The position numbers were made by a program, and so were the translations under genes. Source: Mesaphorura yosii (taxonomy: Eukaryota; Arthropoda; Collembola; Poduromorpha; Tullbergiidae). From it: a stretch of 64,000 nt of DNA. The first letter of the stretch is position 1. Every line of letters starts with the position of its first letter. The stretch spans positions 372,001 through 436,000 of the forward strand of contig WIXG01000017.1 in NCBI GenBank assembly GCA_009869945.1, given 5' to 3'. Below the pieces are notes generated by a model, which saw nothing but the letters and a program-made list of their open reading frames with translations, was not told where the DNA came from and did no database searches. Below, in pieces: positions 39,648-53,169 of this stretch.

Positions 39648-39738
39648 CTTACGCTTGATACAATGCTGAATGCTGAACGGGATTACGCGTGTGGGTTAGT
39701 GCTTAATCCAGCTGTAACTGCAAGCTGCCGTTGTGGAA
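39648..39738 (-). other. Eph: Probable 5'-UTR exon of the Eph gene
   Basis: On the minus strand a T-rich tract ending ttttgttacag (acceptor) is followed by 91 nt and then the strong donor GTAAG|gtaagatt. The donor's first eight intron bases are identical to those of the Eph start-codon exon. The 91 nt contain no ATG and have stops in all three frames, as expected for a leader exon and not for coding sequence. The next suitable acceptor downstream in the same direction is the one before the Eph start codon at 20950, so I infer it splices there. What is seen is the paired splice sites. Membership of Eph is inferred from strand and order. It could instead belong to an unrelated non-coding transcript. 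Because it begins with an acceptor, at least one more exon and the promoter must lie above 39738. Confidence 0.6.
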
Positions 39739-40157
39739 CTGTAACAAAACAAGAGCCAAGCATGATTTTAGATATTAGAATTGCACAGCACAGAAAGTAC
39801 AGCACACATGGTTATGAAATATTTGACGAGAGAAAGTAGAAGCAGATGCACTAAAAGCTGGCTGGCTAGGTTAAGCGTATTCCTAAATTCGTCGTCTCGT
39901 ACGAGTAAAGTAGCAAGCAGTAACAAAACATGAGAGTACTACAGACTAATTAATTTTGCAGTAGTGAGTCAGTCAGTCATCTCACAACGCAAGTCTCGTA
40001 TCATAGTCCTCAGTAAAAGTAAGTAGCAGTAAAGTGAGCGAATGTCGACACATGGGAGTTTATGATTAGAACCGAACCAGAATTAGAACTATGGCGTAAC
40101 AAAACATTTTACAACCCGGGCATGATGAAAATACGGCGGGCGGTGAGTCGACGAGTG

Positions 40158-40165
40158 TATAAAAG
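40158..40165 (+). promoter_or_regulatory. Candidate TATA box (TATAAAAG)
   Basis: A perfect TATAAAAG lies on the plus strand, pointing away from Eph. About 67 nt downstream is a very strong donor, GCCG|gtaagtact, at 40225, which gives a plausible non-coding first exon of about 35 nt (from about 40188). A strong acceptor, a 20-nt pyrimidine-rich stretch ending cttcag, stands at 40538, and a weaker one (ctccag) at 40290. Each element is seen directly. That they work together is inference. No protein I recognise follows. TATA matches are frequent in AT-rich DNA. Confidence 0.3.
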
Positions 40166-42841
40166 TTCCATCAGCTCTGGTGCTCTAGCCCCAGCTGCAA
40201 CATTATTATTACGTTTCCCTGCCGGTAAGTACTAAATTCCGAAAGTTATTAGTTTCCTCACACTCACGTGCAGTGCACGCATTGCTCCAGGTATGATTTG
40301 GATCGAGTGTGGGTTATTAAAGTCAAGTCCGATTCGCTTTTGCCATTCGCAGTTGGCAGTTTGTTATGATTACAGGCACTTCGCACCAACAGCACTCATG
40401 AAGAGTCGAGTCATCGAGTCAAGTGCCTACCGCGTCCGTGCGGCAGTGCTGATAAGGCTGACTAAGTGCGTAAATGATTTCCAGCCAGGAAATAAATAAA
40501 TGGATTTGGAATTCCTGTTTTTTATCTGCACGCTTCAGGAGAGCTGCCGATGAGACTTGAAGAAATGGCAATGACGACTCGGAAGCATTCATCTTGGAAG
40601 AACTGCGTTTGGTACTCGGTTTGGCGTCTTTCGCTCGGCTCATTGAATCCAGCATCTCAGTTACGCGATGGCGATGTCAATATTTATTATTATTCTCATA
40701 ATAAGTTTTTGTGGTCTGGGAAAATTCGGGAAATGACGTGACTCAGCGCGATGGCAGGCACTGTTCAAACAAAATCAAAATACTAAACAAGCATGGGCCG
40801 GCCGAGACTACGACTCCGGGCAGTTCGAATCTCTATTGCCAGGTTCACTCGGGCATTCGGGGTTGGGTTCGAGAAGTGTTCAGTGGACAAGGCATTTGAC
40901 ATTTCGACAGTTTCGACTTGGCCATTTGGTTCAGTTGATTCTTGCTTTTGTGGTTTACTGTTCTCATTTGTCTGACGCCCGCCGTTTTAAAAAAATAAAT
41001 TACACCCAACTTGCTTGGACAAAAACAAAGATGGTACGACATGATTTTTGGTTTAATGGGGGTTTTGTCTAAATTAACAGATTTAACCCGAGGTTGACCC
41101 AGAAGCGGGCAGCCACAATGTAGTTGTTCTTTGTAATTCGCATAGATTCTCATTTACATTTAACGCTTTAACTTCCACAATACGAACTTTATAAGCGAAT
41201 TAAGAGTCAGCAAAGCACAGTCAGAAGAGTCCAAGGAGCAGGCAAGAATCGCGGCGGCGGCGGACACGTTTAATCTTTCCCAACAGGGTAGCCACGTACG
41301 GCCGTACGGCAAGAAAATGGGATAGGGAGACGACAAAAGTGTAATCAGGACAAATTGTCTCATTTCTCTCCTTCACTGGCCCAAACCCTCCACCGCATAC
41401 GAACGAACGAATAAAATAAGCATTCACGAACCGCGAATCGCGAATCGGAGCGAGCGAACAAGAGCCGAAACAAGAATCACGGTGCACGACTCGGGACGAC
41501 GATTCATGACATAACCATTTTATTCATGGAATGGCAAGACGCAAGACGCACGGCGCAAGAAATTCAACAAATTTGTATTATGGCTTTAGTGGGTACGCAT
41601 CCATTACCAATGTCGCTGGTCCCGTCGTTATTCTGTGCTATGCTTTCTTGGGTTGCTGACCCAAGAAAAGAAAGCGGAAACCTAGAAAGAAGGCAAAAAC
41701 AGAAATCCGAAGGTAGAGTTATAAGATGCGACAGGGGAGCTGTTCTTCATTTGTAATTGGAAAAAGTGTAATTTAATGGCTTTTCCTGTGTTACATTACA
41801 ACACCTTTCACCGACCGAGCCACCAGCAGCGAGCCACAAAGCAGTAAACAGCGTGGCTTGGCCACCACCACCGCGGTCGCCAAATAAGAAATAAACTTTC
41901 GTCTCATCGCGTCCGCCGCCGTTGTCTTCGCCATCGTCTTGCAGTTAATTACATCACGGAGAACAAGCGGAGGGCAACTTGTCTTCATTCCACACTTCAA
42001 AATGCGCGCATGCTGGAGTTCCAAATCAACTTTTAATTAACTGGGCTCCATTCCTCCCCAAAATTGTACAAGTTTTGATGATGATAAATAATGTACGCGT
42101 ACAAACTCTGTGCCCGTGCCCGTGTCAGTACAGGCTCTGAAATTACTTACTGGCAGTGTGTTTTAACGTTTCGTGTTTCATTTCAACTTCACCATTTCGT
42201 GCATTGTTCGTGTATATGATGATACAATTTCTTTAAAAAGGTGGTGAGACGAGCCAGTAACAAGTTACCAACTCGGACTGGAAGTGGAGATGCGTGCCAA
42301 TCTTTCTGGCCGAGTCGGCCGAATTTCGTGGAAGTGGAAAGGAAGCCCCAACGAAGCTACGCCACGCAGCATTACATGTCTTGTCTTGTAAACTATAATC
42401 ATCGTGCACGGTCGAGTTGAGACAAAACACAAAATCTTGCGTAACGATCAGAATTCAATCCATCCAAAATGGGTTCAAGTCTTTTACGCTCCGCTATCAC
42501 TATCGCAGAGGCAAAAGCAGAGGCAGACAGGACAGAAGGACTGGTTTTTGAGGCCAAAATAATGGATGGCCAGACCACACTTAATAGCGGGTTACGGTTA
42601 GGAGAAAAGGAGCATGCATGCATACATGAAATAGATTACAGAAAAAGATGTTTCACTTGGCAAATTGATGATGATGGGCTACCAGAAAGTAGAAACGGAG
42701 TGCAGTAAAGCAAAGAAAATATCAACAACATGCAACCTGTACGGCAACGGCAACGAAGGCCAGGCCAGGACATTGAACAATACAATTCCATTACATTTAC
42801 AATTGTAATGGCAGTGGCAGTGGCCGTGGCATGGCATGATA

Positions 42842-42861
42842 GCCGACCGACCGACCGACCA
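42842..42861. repeat. (GACC)n tandem repeat
   Basis: A perfect run of the unit GACC, about 4.5 copies. The sequence just before it (about 42808..42838) is built of TGGCA-like copies. Confidence 0.9.
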
Positions 42862-43580
42862 GAATACAATCAAGATAAATAAAATACTTATAATAATTGT
42901 CTGTGAGGCTGTGTCGGTTCGGCTCTGGGAGACTTTCTAAAGTGGTTGTGGCTACACCACCAAAAACCAGACCAGGAACCATGTAATTCAAGGAATTGAC
43001 CGAATCCGTAAAAGTTCTCACACAATTATTACACGAAAGAGCCAAGAAACTGTGGCCCGCTCGTAAAATCGCCACTCGATCGCGTCTCGCACTCGCGTCC
43101 CTTCGTCTTTCGCTGGCATTTGCCGGTCGTGCGATGGTTTCTCATTCCTCACGGAATTTCTTTCGCTGTCGCCCTCGAAAATGACGATGTAATATGTATG
43201 AGAATGACATGACAATTCTATTCGGTAAAGCACAGGCCGGTGAAGCCCCGAAAACCGCAACCGGGCTGGTGTTTGACTTTGTCCTGTCAGTTTAGTGTTG
43301 GTTAGCAATTCATTCATGAACCGTACCATGGCATGGCTTGGCTTGGCGTAGTGGCAGTGGCGTGGCGCATAATAAATAAATTCGGTGCAAGTGTAAAGAA
43401 GCGGAGAGGCAAACATGCAACACAACGGAATCCAACGCGACGCAAACACAAATGACCCCTGAATACATGCACTGCACAAGTTTAATTAAAATGACGAAAC
43501 TGAAAACTCGAGAGTCGCGTAAACGCAAAGCAGTGTGCTTTTGCCTCGTAATTGTGCCTTTGTTGTTGTGGTGGTGGAAT

Positions 43581-43602
43581 GATGTATGATGTATGATGTA
43601 TG
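43581..43602. repeat. (GATGTAT)3 tandem repeat
   Basis: Three perfect copies of a 7-bp unit. Confidence 0.9.
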
Positions 43603-46600
43603 CAAGCGAACGCGAACAGAAACTGAAACAAGGGACACACACGAGCCAGCGAGGAATGTGTACACATAATTTGATCTCCGTGCGGTGCGGTCAATACAAA
43701 CACAACTGGAATGTAGGTGAACTCGCACTTGCATGGTACAGTGTACAAAGTTTACTGTTTGCTTAATGGAGAAACGTGGAACTCATTAAGAGAAAGTTGG
43801 GCCGTTGTTCCCAAACTACTTGTACACATGTAGCGATGTAACGTAGCATGTAACGCGTACGCGTATGTAGAAGATCAATTATTTAGACGGCCAGGCACTT
43901 AATTCTCAGTGAGCCAGCCTAAATGGCCGGCCACTCGCATAGCAGCTTTTTGCCTTCTTCGACAATGCACAATGCAATGCAATGTGTACAAAGTGCTCAC
44001 GAAGTTTAATTTCCCAGAATCCCATCCGTCCAACTACAAAGGGAAATATAAACTCGCAACGAAAACAGGGCGACTCGATGCAGGATTGACTTTCTCCGTG
44101 CCGGTCGGTCACTACCAGAGTCCGAGTCGTAGCGCGGCGAGGGCCAGGTCGAGCTAATGCGTCATCTCACTGACATATAACTTCTCATTTATCAAAATGG
44201 ATTTTAATCCTTTCTGTCATACGCTAATAAAAAATTATCACAAGTCCTTTGTTCTTATATGACCCTCGGTTCGTGAAATGGAGTAGAAAACGGCCAAGAA
44301 ACGCAACGCATCGTAGTCGCAAGTCGCAGGCGTTGAGCGCCAGGCTCACGACTCGATTCACACACTCATGGCTCATACGCTCATGCCTCATGCGAGCCAC
44401 GCCATAGTCCTTACCGTCGTTGTCTCATGTTGTAAAACTCCACAGGGAAATTATACGCGCCATAAAAGCCAAAGCCCGAAATTCTTTTTTGTGTTTATTG
44501 TGCGTATGAATAATAATAAACTTCCAGCGAAATAATAAATGCATAAAACCCTGCATTGCCTGAACGCGGTGAGCGGTGACGGTGACTGGTGACATGCGAT
44601 GCAGGGCAGGGCAGTGGATTTGAATTCGAGAATTTTACAGCGGACATTGCATTGATTAGCCAAGAACCCGTTTTAGGTTTTAGTTTTAAGGTTGGCTTTG
44701 CTTCATTTCGTGTCAGGCATTTTTCTGTACTTGGCATTCGCATTCTCGAGCGGACTTTTATGACTGTTAATTCATTTACGAGTTCTGCCTGCCTGCCATG
44801 AAATGCAGGCAAAGTCTTTGTCGTGTCGTAAATACGCTTAAGGCTTAAGGTTTACATTTGACAATGACGCATGACACATTAAACGAGCCAAGCTTGCAGC
44901 CCCGCCAAAGCTTGAAGACAAGATTTGGATTACAAATTGGAAATGTAAAATGTAAATTTGTCGCTCCAATTTAAAATCAGACTGATTTTTCTGTCTTGCT
45001 CGCATTATTGTGGGATTACTGCTTGGTATTCCGACGAGGTGTTCATCTCGCTGCGTTGCTATTCAAATGCAGATTGTAAACCACGCGCGCAATGAATAGG
45101 AAATTCAATGAATGAATTAAATGTTGTACTGCATTACATATTGTACATGAATCATTGTAAAGTGGGTACAAAATGCGAGACGAGATGTTATCTCGTGAGA
45201 TTACGTGTTTGTTTCTTTCTCCTTTGCTTTTGCTATTGCTTTCTCTTGCTTTTGCTGTTGCTTGGAATTTTATTACCACGCGTAGTGCGATTGGTTTACA
45301 ACGCGTACCGCGTATGTATAACCACGCAGCAACACAACAAGGAAAGAAATTCATCCGTGAATACCTTCTGAATACTAATAACGTTTGAGTACACGCTCGC
45401 GTTATCATCTCGCTTCATCGTGGCTGGGAAAGGAAATGTTGGAACAACGCAAGCCAAAGCCAAGCCAGTCAAATCCTTTCCCCCATTGCTTTTACTCATT
45501 GCAAGTTTTTACATTTTACTATTCTACTGCTTTCACTCGTACCAACACGCATGAGAGATGCAAATTTGTGGAATTTTGTAGAATTTCTTGTAACAAGTCA
45601 ACAATGTGATGCAGCGCAGACACAAAATACCCTCAAACGGATTATGTAAACCATCACACATAGCATGCAAGTACGAGCGTTTCGTACAGAATGAGTAAAG
45701 TTTATGACTGCCAACATAACACCCTGGCATAATAAATTGATGTGTGCTCACGTCGAGCGCGGAGAAAATGAAACTCAACACCAACGAGGAGATGAGAAAA
45801 AGATAAATTAAATGTTCCAGAGTCATAAAAGGAGTTTTAAAAATGGAAGGAAGCAGGAAAAGACAAGGCAAGGCGAGACTTCGTTGAGGAAGGAAGGAAG
45901 AATAAATTGGATCTGTATTTAAAGCAATAGCGAATCTACCGTAAAACCATGCCGTACAGTATGTTATTATTACGAGATCCGAATCTTGGCGCTAGCCTTG
46001 GTGTTGGTCTCGAGTATGAAGGTGTGTATAAACCCGGTCGCTGCATTTGTATTACAATGAGACTGAATCTGCCGAGGAACCGAAGCGATAACGAAAAAGA
46101 AATCTAATTATTCCTCAAAATCTTCACGTCTCGTCGCTCTTCGAGTCGGTCGCAGCCTCTTCAAATTGAGTTGGAGATAAAAATCGAGTGCGGGTACGAG
46201 TACGAGTGAGAAAGTGGAAGCACCTGCATCTGCTTCAATACAAGCCCACCCGCATAATCACAGCTTTACTTTGGCCTCTTCGCATTCGCTTCCGCTAGTA
46301 CACAACACAAAAGAATACGGAATCGGGTGCAGTGCTATGCAGAAGGAAAGGAAATCATCTGACAGATGAAAGAAACTAGACGAACGAAAATGAAAACGAA
46401 AAGAAGCTGCCAATGTCACTTGTGCTGCATGCTTTTTGTGTTGTATTTTTCTTTCGCTTTTTAGCGTGGTCTCCGCGACGCGACGCGATGCAACGACTTC
46501 CTCAAAGCTCAGACACATAAAGACGAATTCACCGTTCACATCCAGGTTCACATGAGAGAAAGTTTTATAGAAAACGGTCTGGGTCTCTTCTTATTGTTGC

Positions 46601-49304
46601 CCTCCGATCAGTTTTTCTTTGAATTGGATTCATACTCATTTCGCCTGCATTTCAATGCGGAAACGTGGAAGGAAATGCATGGATGCATGCTTGGAAGTGT
46701 TATGCGAATGTGGGAAGAGCACGAAAGAAAGGAGAATTCTAAACATGTATATTTTGGACCAGGCACAGACCAGTATAATTTAGTTTACTTTCTTCTCGTT
46801 TTGCTATATTGTTAGTACACATGAACACAGCCAATACGGAAGAGATTCCATTCCAGTGTGTGTAAAAGGCTAACACAAGCACAATGAATGAAGAAGTCTT
46901 GCCTGCCCTGAGTGTCTGTCTGACGAGTGAAAGTGAGTTCATGGCATACATGCGTTCGTGTGTATTTCTCGCATACGCGAACGCGTTCTCTTGACTTGAC
47001 ACGATCAATGTCAGTCGGCTCGAATGAAATCCTTCAAGCAGGCACAGGCGAGCGAGCAAGCAAGCAGGGTGAAGATAATCCTGCAACGCTAATAAAACAC
47101 CTTCACTTCGTCTTCTTCTCTGTCTGTCTCCGTCTAACCTTTCTCTTTCCAGCCCTGCCCTGTAGGGGAAAGAGTTCAACTCAATATTATCGTTGCGATT
47201 ATGCTGCTCGGAGAGATGCGCTTCGCTGAGAGCAGCACGCGAGTCGAAGCATCCATGCATACTCGTGCTCGTACTTCATTTGATCTCTTTCTCTTCTTCA
47301 TCTGAGTCTGCTGAATATTTTGCATCGTTAATTTGAACCGTCGCGTCGTGTCCTGACACGCCAAGTCTGCTGACCATGATATATGGGTCAATGTAATGGG
47401 AAAACTCTGCCTGTGGTCCATTCAACTTTCTTCGGTACTTTTATGGCATTGGCAGCCGAGCAGTAGAGAAGAGCATCAATTACTCTCATGTTTGTCTTCG
47501 GCATGCTCGTGCACTTGTTAATATATTTAACATAAAAATTTACAACACAACAAGCCGAATTTGTTCATAAATTTCTATTTACTGTGCCAGAGCATGCAAA
47601 ACTTCGTTGGAGAAACGACAAAAGTAAAAGTAAACTTTTGCCATCAGTCTGCTTCGTCTTGGCCGACTCGCCGATGCGATACGACGGAATTGGAAGCTGG
47701 ATTGTATTTTTTGGCATTTTTGCTGAAACCGCACTGCTGAGAAAAGTTTTGCCCTCCATGAATTAATGCTGTACAGAAGTTTCTTTCTCATGACGCCACG
47801 CTGTACGGCAGTTCGGTACAGGAAATAATCCACTGCCAGCCAACGCGATAAGCGACGCGTGACGTGACGCAACACGCAGCACATGGCACAGGACAATATT
47901 ATAAGCACTACGAAATACGCGATGCGATACGCGAAAGATATCACTTTAAATTTCCTCCGGAAAAAACTTTGAACCTTCTCCCCGTTCAACCAGCGCCAGG
48001 ATGAGGATTTAAGCCGAGGCACTTCAGCCCGAAGCCTGAGCTGCGATTGTATTGGCATTAGCTATGCAAATAATATATTCAAACTCAAATATTGATTCAT
48101 TCACAATTCACAGTTCTTCGTGGCGTCTTTTGAAAATGATTTACTGGATGCAGAACACGAGACATGACTCAATACTGCCGAAACTGCAGCTTCTGCTGTT
48201 GGCTGTGTGGAGAAAGACTTTCAATATCCGAGCCGTTGTTGGTAACATATTGCAAATAGACAGGAGCTGGGAGCTTGACTGGAAATATTTTGTAATATAT
48301 TTAAATTCACCCTCATCGAGCCGTGCAGTGTAGCAGTGTCGTTGTCTCAAGCTCCATTCATTTTCATCATCAACACGGTTTGGGTTTGGGCTTGATAGAT
48401 CCACGACGCGAAAAGCGATCCACTCCTTGAGCAAACTCTGCTTCGTCCTCGCCTCATCTGCGTGTACGGCATGGCAGAGATTTAATAATAAAGATGTAAA
48501 GACAACAGCCACATCAGAGCTTACTCTTATGGTTACAGCTACGAGCGGAACAGAAAGCGGAAAGAGCCAATGAGTAAATAAAAAGATTACATTTACTCAG
48601 ACCCGGAGCTCAGCCCAGCTAGGCCCACAGCGGAGTGAAGTGAAGGGGTTATCTTCATTCTTACCATTCTAACCTTCTTCATTCATTTCATGTCGTGTTC
48701 GTGTGTTTATGAAGCCAGCAGCCTTGGCTTGCCTCGGCAAATCGTAAATATTAAACTGAATCTTACTCGTATTTGTATTTGTTCCTCTTTCGCAAGGGCG
48801 ACGCAGGCAGGCACAGCATGTTGCCAGATTATATTTCAATTGTTCGTGCTTAATTTCATTATTGCACATTTCAATACGACCACCGCCAACGCCGACGTGT
48901 CAGGCCACAAATTGTGTACAATTGGCAATCAACTACGATGCAGTGCGGCCTGCATTCAAACTCGATCACATTTGCGCCCAGTCCTAGCCCGACCCGAGTA
49001 TAAATACAATGGTAATCTTAATCACAGTTTGACGAGAGTGTGGGGCAAGGCAAGGCAGGCAAGGGGAAGAAAGTTCAAGGGGTAAAAATGTATTATGACT
49101 CATTCAATTCCCGTTGGACAAGCAGAAAGAAGAATCAGGCAAAGTGATGCAGGGAAATGCAGTAGTCATATAGAATCTATGTGACTAGACTAGACTAATG
49201 CTCTGCTCTGCTCTGACAAGGCAATGAAAGGCAGGCAATGAACCACTTTCACTAAAGTTCATTTTGGAATTTTTAGAATTGAAAATGAAAAGCCTTTGCA
49301 GTGT

Positions 49305-49321
49305 AGGCAGGCAGGCAGGCA
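49305..49321. repeat. (AGGC)4 tandem repeat
   Basis: About four perfect copies of the same GGCA-type unit that forms the longer array near 60.4 kb. Confidence 0.9.
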
Positions 49322-49420
49322 AAGACGAGGATGGGACGGGACGTTGACGAGAAGAGATTGTGAATGATGGTGATGACGATGAGTTCTTCGTGCTCGCGCC
49401 CGCGTTTAGTTTCGGAATGA

Positions 49421-49436
49421 GTCAGTCAGTCAGTCA
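49421..49436. repeat. (GTCA)4 tandem repeat
   Basis: Four perfect copies of GTCA, about 100 bp from the GGCA repeat at 49305. Confidence 0.9.
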
Positions 49437-49554
49437 AGCCTGTCTGCATGCCATCGCCATCGCATCGCACTGGCGTTTCTCATTGAATTAAAAGTCCCAA
49501 AATGGAATTTCGGCTTGGAAAAGTTCTTTAGCGACAGCGGGCAAGGCGAGTGAA

Positions 49555-49577
49555 AGTAAAAGTAAAGTAAAGTAAAA
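49555..49577. repeat. AGTAA-type tandem repeat
   Basis: About four to five copies of AGTAA, with one copy extended by an A. Confidence 0.85.
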
Positions 49578-52500
49578 TGAGTGATGACGAAACAATAAAG
49601 TCAAGCAAAAACTGCCTCCAAGCAAAGGCACAGGGAAGTCTTTTATAACATTCATTTAACTTTTTATACTTTAAAATTTTGGAATTTCGTGATTCTGGGT
49701 GAGTGCAGAAAAGCACTGACTTGGTTGGGTTCATTTTATTGCAGACTCGCACAAGTTGAATTTAACTTTTCTTTAATACAGACAAATTTCATTACTTTTT
49801 AACATTTTAACTCTTTCTCTCGTGTTGCTTGCTTGTCTGGCTGCCCAGAAGCAGAAGCCCGCGCCACGCCAATTCGAACGTACTTCGTGCTTTTATTTAA
49901 CCCATTACGAGCACGAGCAAGAGCATGAGAGCAAGTTTCAAAGTTTCAGTCAACCATGTCAACTTGTAATCAATACGACTGAGTACCCGGAGCTAGTGAA
50001 CTACTCACAGCTTTTCGCTTTTGTCTTTGCCATGCAGCAATGACCTCACATAAAACCGACCCGGTCTGCCCAGGACTGAACTGGACTACTTTTGTATTCC
50101 CAAGCCGAGCAGAAGAAAAGATGAGCACTGAGCAGAGATGATGATGAACAGTCAGTCAGGCGAACAGCGAATGGCGAATGCGAATGGCGGAGTGAAAGCA
50201 AGGTACAAATCAGGAATACGAGAAAGGACGGACGTGAGATGAGAACTGATCAGGCAAGGTACGGCCAAAGAATAAAAGCGTAAAAGTAAAACTTGAGTAG
50301 TAGACTTCGAGCAGTGGAGCAGCAGTAATAAAAAGTATCCCAGCTTAATTTTATGGACTCCTCACATTTTACTCTGACTCTGGGTCTGGCATGGCATGGC
50401 TTTGGCTTCGACGTACGAATTTATGCATACGTCGTATTATTTTATATTTCAATTTCTGGGAGGCATATGAAATGATTAAACACACGGCACGGTAAGGCAA
50501 GGCAATGGCAAATGGGATCGGCTTTTACGAGCGTTAATTTATTAATGGCGCGATTATTAGCTAAATAAAAGGGGCGCGGGCGAGTTGATGTAATCAAACT
50601 CATTTTAGTGCCCTGCCGCTGCTGTTGATGATAATAAGAGTTATTATTGCTGCTAAAGTGTCTCATTTCTCATAACAAACACATACTGTGCGCGTCGGCT
50701 CGTCTGTGTGAGTAATACACAAAACACTCGGGCAATGAACAATGAACTCTAAATAACAATAATAAAAATCATTGGGTCGAAACGTCGCGTCGTCGAATTA
50801 GGGTTAGCTCGTCCACATTGGTCCTGAATTTAGTCAGCTCAGCAAAATTACAGAAAAATTGAAGGGGAAACTCGCAACTCGCCGTGGACTTCAACGCAGT
50901 GAAATCAACTTCAACTTCAACCCTTTTCTGTATTCGTATTCTGTTCCGCTGCCAGTAATTTTTCTCCACGCAGAGCACAGCATTGCTTTCGCATTTTAGC
51001 TTCGTTTCAGCTCTGAATCACTCCCACATTTCTAAGTTTCAGTAATGCTCATTGCAGTGTAGTGTAATCAGTAACGGACGAAAGTTTACCCTGCTGCATG
51101 CTGCCCACTGAATTGTAATGCAATAAAATAATATCGATGGCAGACGAGAAAGTAGAAACTGGAAAAGAAGCTGACGACTGCGGTCGAGTCAACAGCAGCA
51201 TATGTGGATTGATTGTGGAGACCACACCGACACCGAGCCGACTCGAGCTTTGTTGGATTTGTGTACGCGCAGTGGCGGATAGAAAACGTGGCAGCAATTT
51301 TTTTCATTTAATGCCTTGCCAAGTCTGATTTGCCAAGCTTCAATTCACGCATCTCATTTCGGCATCCGACCACCACGACTACCAACCAACTTTCTACCAG
51401 GGCGAGTCGAGGCGCGAGATTTCTCCCCAATTCGTAATCAAAATCATGAAACTCGCTTGGCTAAAAATAATACCCAACGCCACGCCGGCTTTGTATTTTT
51501 ATGGAATGAGTCACCGCTGAGCTGAGTTGAGCCAACGAGAGAAGGAAAGCCACACGCATTGACGCGACGCATTTGCGTACGCTGGAATGTCGTGCAGCTC
51601 GTCATTCCACTTTAATGAAATGTCTTTGATTTTAGTCACACTGCTCAGCGCTACGAGAAATTGGAAATTACAATGCACAATGCATTTCTCGCCAAAGATG
51701 AAAAAAAACCGAATCTGCATTTACGGCACAGCATTTCGGCAAGTGTTGCATCTTGCCGCCGCATCTTTGACAAGAAAGAGCAAAGCGATGCAATGCAAAT
51801 GACGAGTGCATTCGAGTGTTTAATTCAGCCTAATCGAGTGCAGAATGCAAGCTTTCTATGCGTTAATGCGCCGAGTCGGAAGACAATAGAATTCAAAATC
51901 AAACGCAGGCGAGCTACCACGCAAAGATTTTGAGGGAGTGGAGATTGGAAAATTAATTTTTTGTCTCGCGTATAATTAAATGAGCCTACACAGTAAACAG
52001 CAGCCGAGCATGTGATGTGCATAATCGAACAGTGTGACATGACAAAGTGAAAACGTTTCTTTGTCACTCGCGCTCTCAAAAATCATTGAATCGAAAAGAG
52101 CCGCCTGGGCCTGGCTTGTGCTTGTGTCTATTTTTGTTCATGTGACGGGAGACATACGTGAATAATCAAAAGGGTTAAATTCTCCTCTCTCCGAGCGAGA
52201 ACTTCATTGTAATCCTAAATTGAAAATTGCTGGGCATAGGCAGTCCGCAGTCGAGGAATCCACGCATTAAATTAAGTTTCATTGTTATTATTAATAATGG
52301 CAAGGAAAGAACAACAGGCTGCTGAAATACAAATAATATATTTTACGCACTTGAGGCGGTCCACGCCACAGCAACACGCAATGCGATACGCAATATGTAA
52401 TGTAAAGTAATCCTTCATTGATTATTAAGTCTCGTGCGTGCAAGCAAACTTGCAAATATAAACTTCCAATTTTATGCAATTTTAAGGAGGCTCGCGCTTC

Positions 52501-53152
52501 CTGTGTTAAGCCCCGTCACGGATTTCGTGTCGAAATTCCAAAAATAGTGGTGGTGGGTCTGTCTTTCGTGTTTAGCCTGTGCTTTGGTCGTTGTTAGAAA
52601 TTCTTCGACTCGCTTTTCTCCGCTCGGTGCAAATAAAATAGATTATCATGGTCCGGCAATTATTTCTGTCACCTGCCCGGCGTGGCCTGGCTTGTCGTAG
52701 CGTGCCTTGCATGCATTACACGTACGACCATGATCGACGACCACGGCCACGGCCTGACCATCCATAAAATATTTAAATTCCTCATCTTGATCGTTCGCTC
52801 GATGCAGGACAAGACTCTGCCAAGACAAGTGGAAGCGCAAGACGCAATGACAGATCAATAACTACTTTATTCCACTGTCAAGTCGATGACGATCTTGTTT
52901 CCATCCCAATTCCTTATGCCTCATGCATCAGCATCATCATCTGGTCCTCCACTGCCGTTTCATAACCTGTCCCTGTCACTTTGTGTCAGAATCACAGTCG
53001 CAGTCGCTTGTCACTGCAACTGCAAACGAGCAACTGCCAACTGCCAACTCGATTTCTGATTCCTGCTTCCAACAACCTTTCAAAATTCATAAATTCTTAT
53101 CTCACAGGTAATTGATGCAGGAATTCGAGTGCAGGATGTCGATTCAAATCTT

Positions 53153-53169
53153 GACCGACCGACCGACCA
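53153..53169. repeat. (GACC)4 tandem repeat
   Basis: Four perfect copies of GACC, the same unit as the array at 42842. Confidence 0.88.

Larger units (their letters stand above)
1..39738 (-). other. Eph: Eph receptor tyrosine kinase gene, 5' part (partial gene span)
   Basis: This is the span of the visible part of one minus-strand gene, defined by four exons: 39648..39738 (leader), 20796..20950 (start codon), 9321..9360 and 9218..9257. The predicted product is a single-pass membrane receptor for ephrins, used in cell-contact guidance of axons and tissue boundaries. That role is family knowledge. Only the signal peptide and the first strand of the ephrin-binding domain are visible here. The identification rests on the spliced N-terminus, which runs VVLLDTT, then a Trp eight residues on, then YPYGP and ATPG. 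This agrees with insect Eph and in part with vertebrate EphA receptors (VVLLD...L.W...PYG), as recalled from memory. The next expected exon should begin near WVEES. I did not find it on the minus strand of 1..9217, so the gene continues past position 1. More than 99% of the span is intron. Confidence 0.9.

Noticed and set aside
40550..40741. 63-codon plus-strand frame after the acceptor at 40538
   Set aside because: As a protein it resembles nothing I know. It is kept only as part of the candidate divergent transcript.
46739..47260. 173-codon minus-strand frame
   Set aside because: No recognisable domain. Length is within what chance allows at this base composition.
47579..48058. 159-codon minus-strand frame with one hydrophobic segment
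   Set aside because: Arg/Phe/Ser-rich with irregular composition, no recognised family and no supporting splice context.
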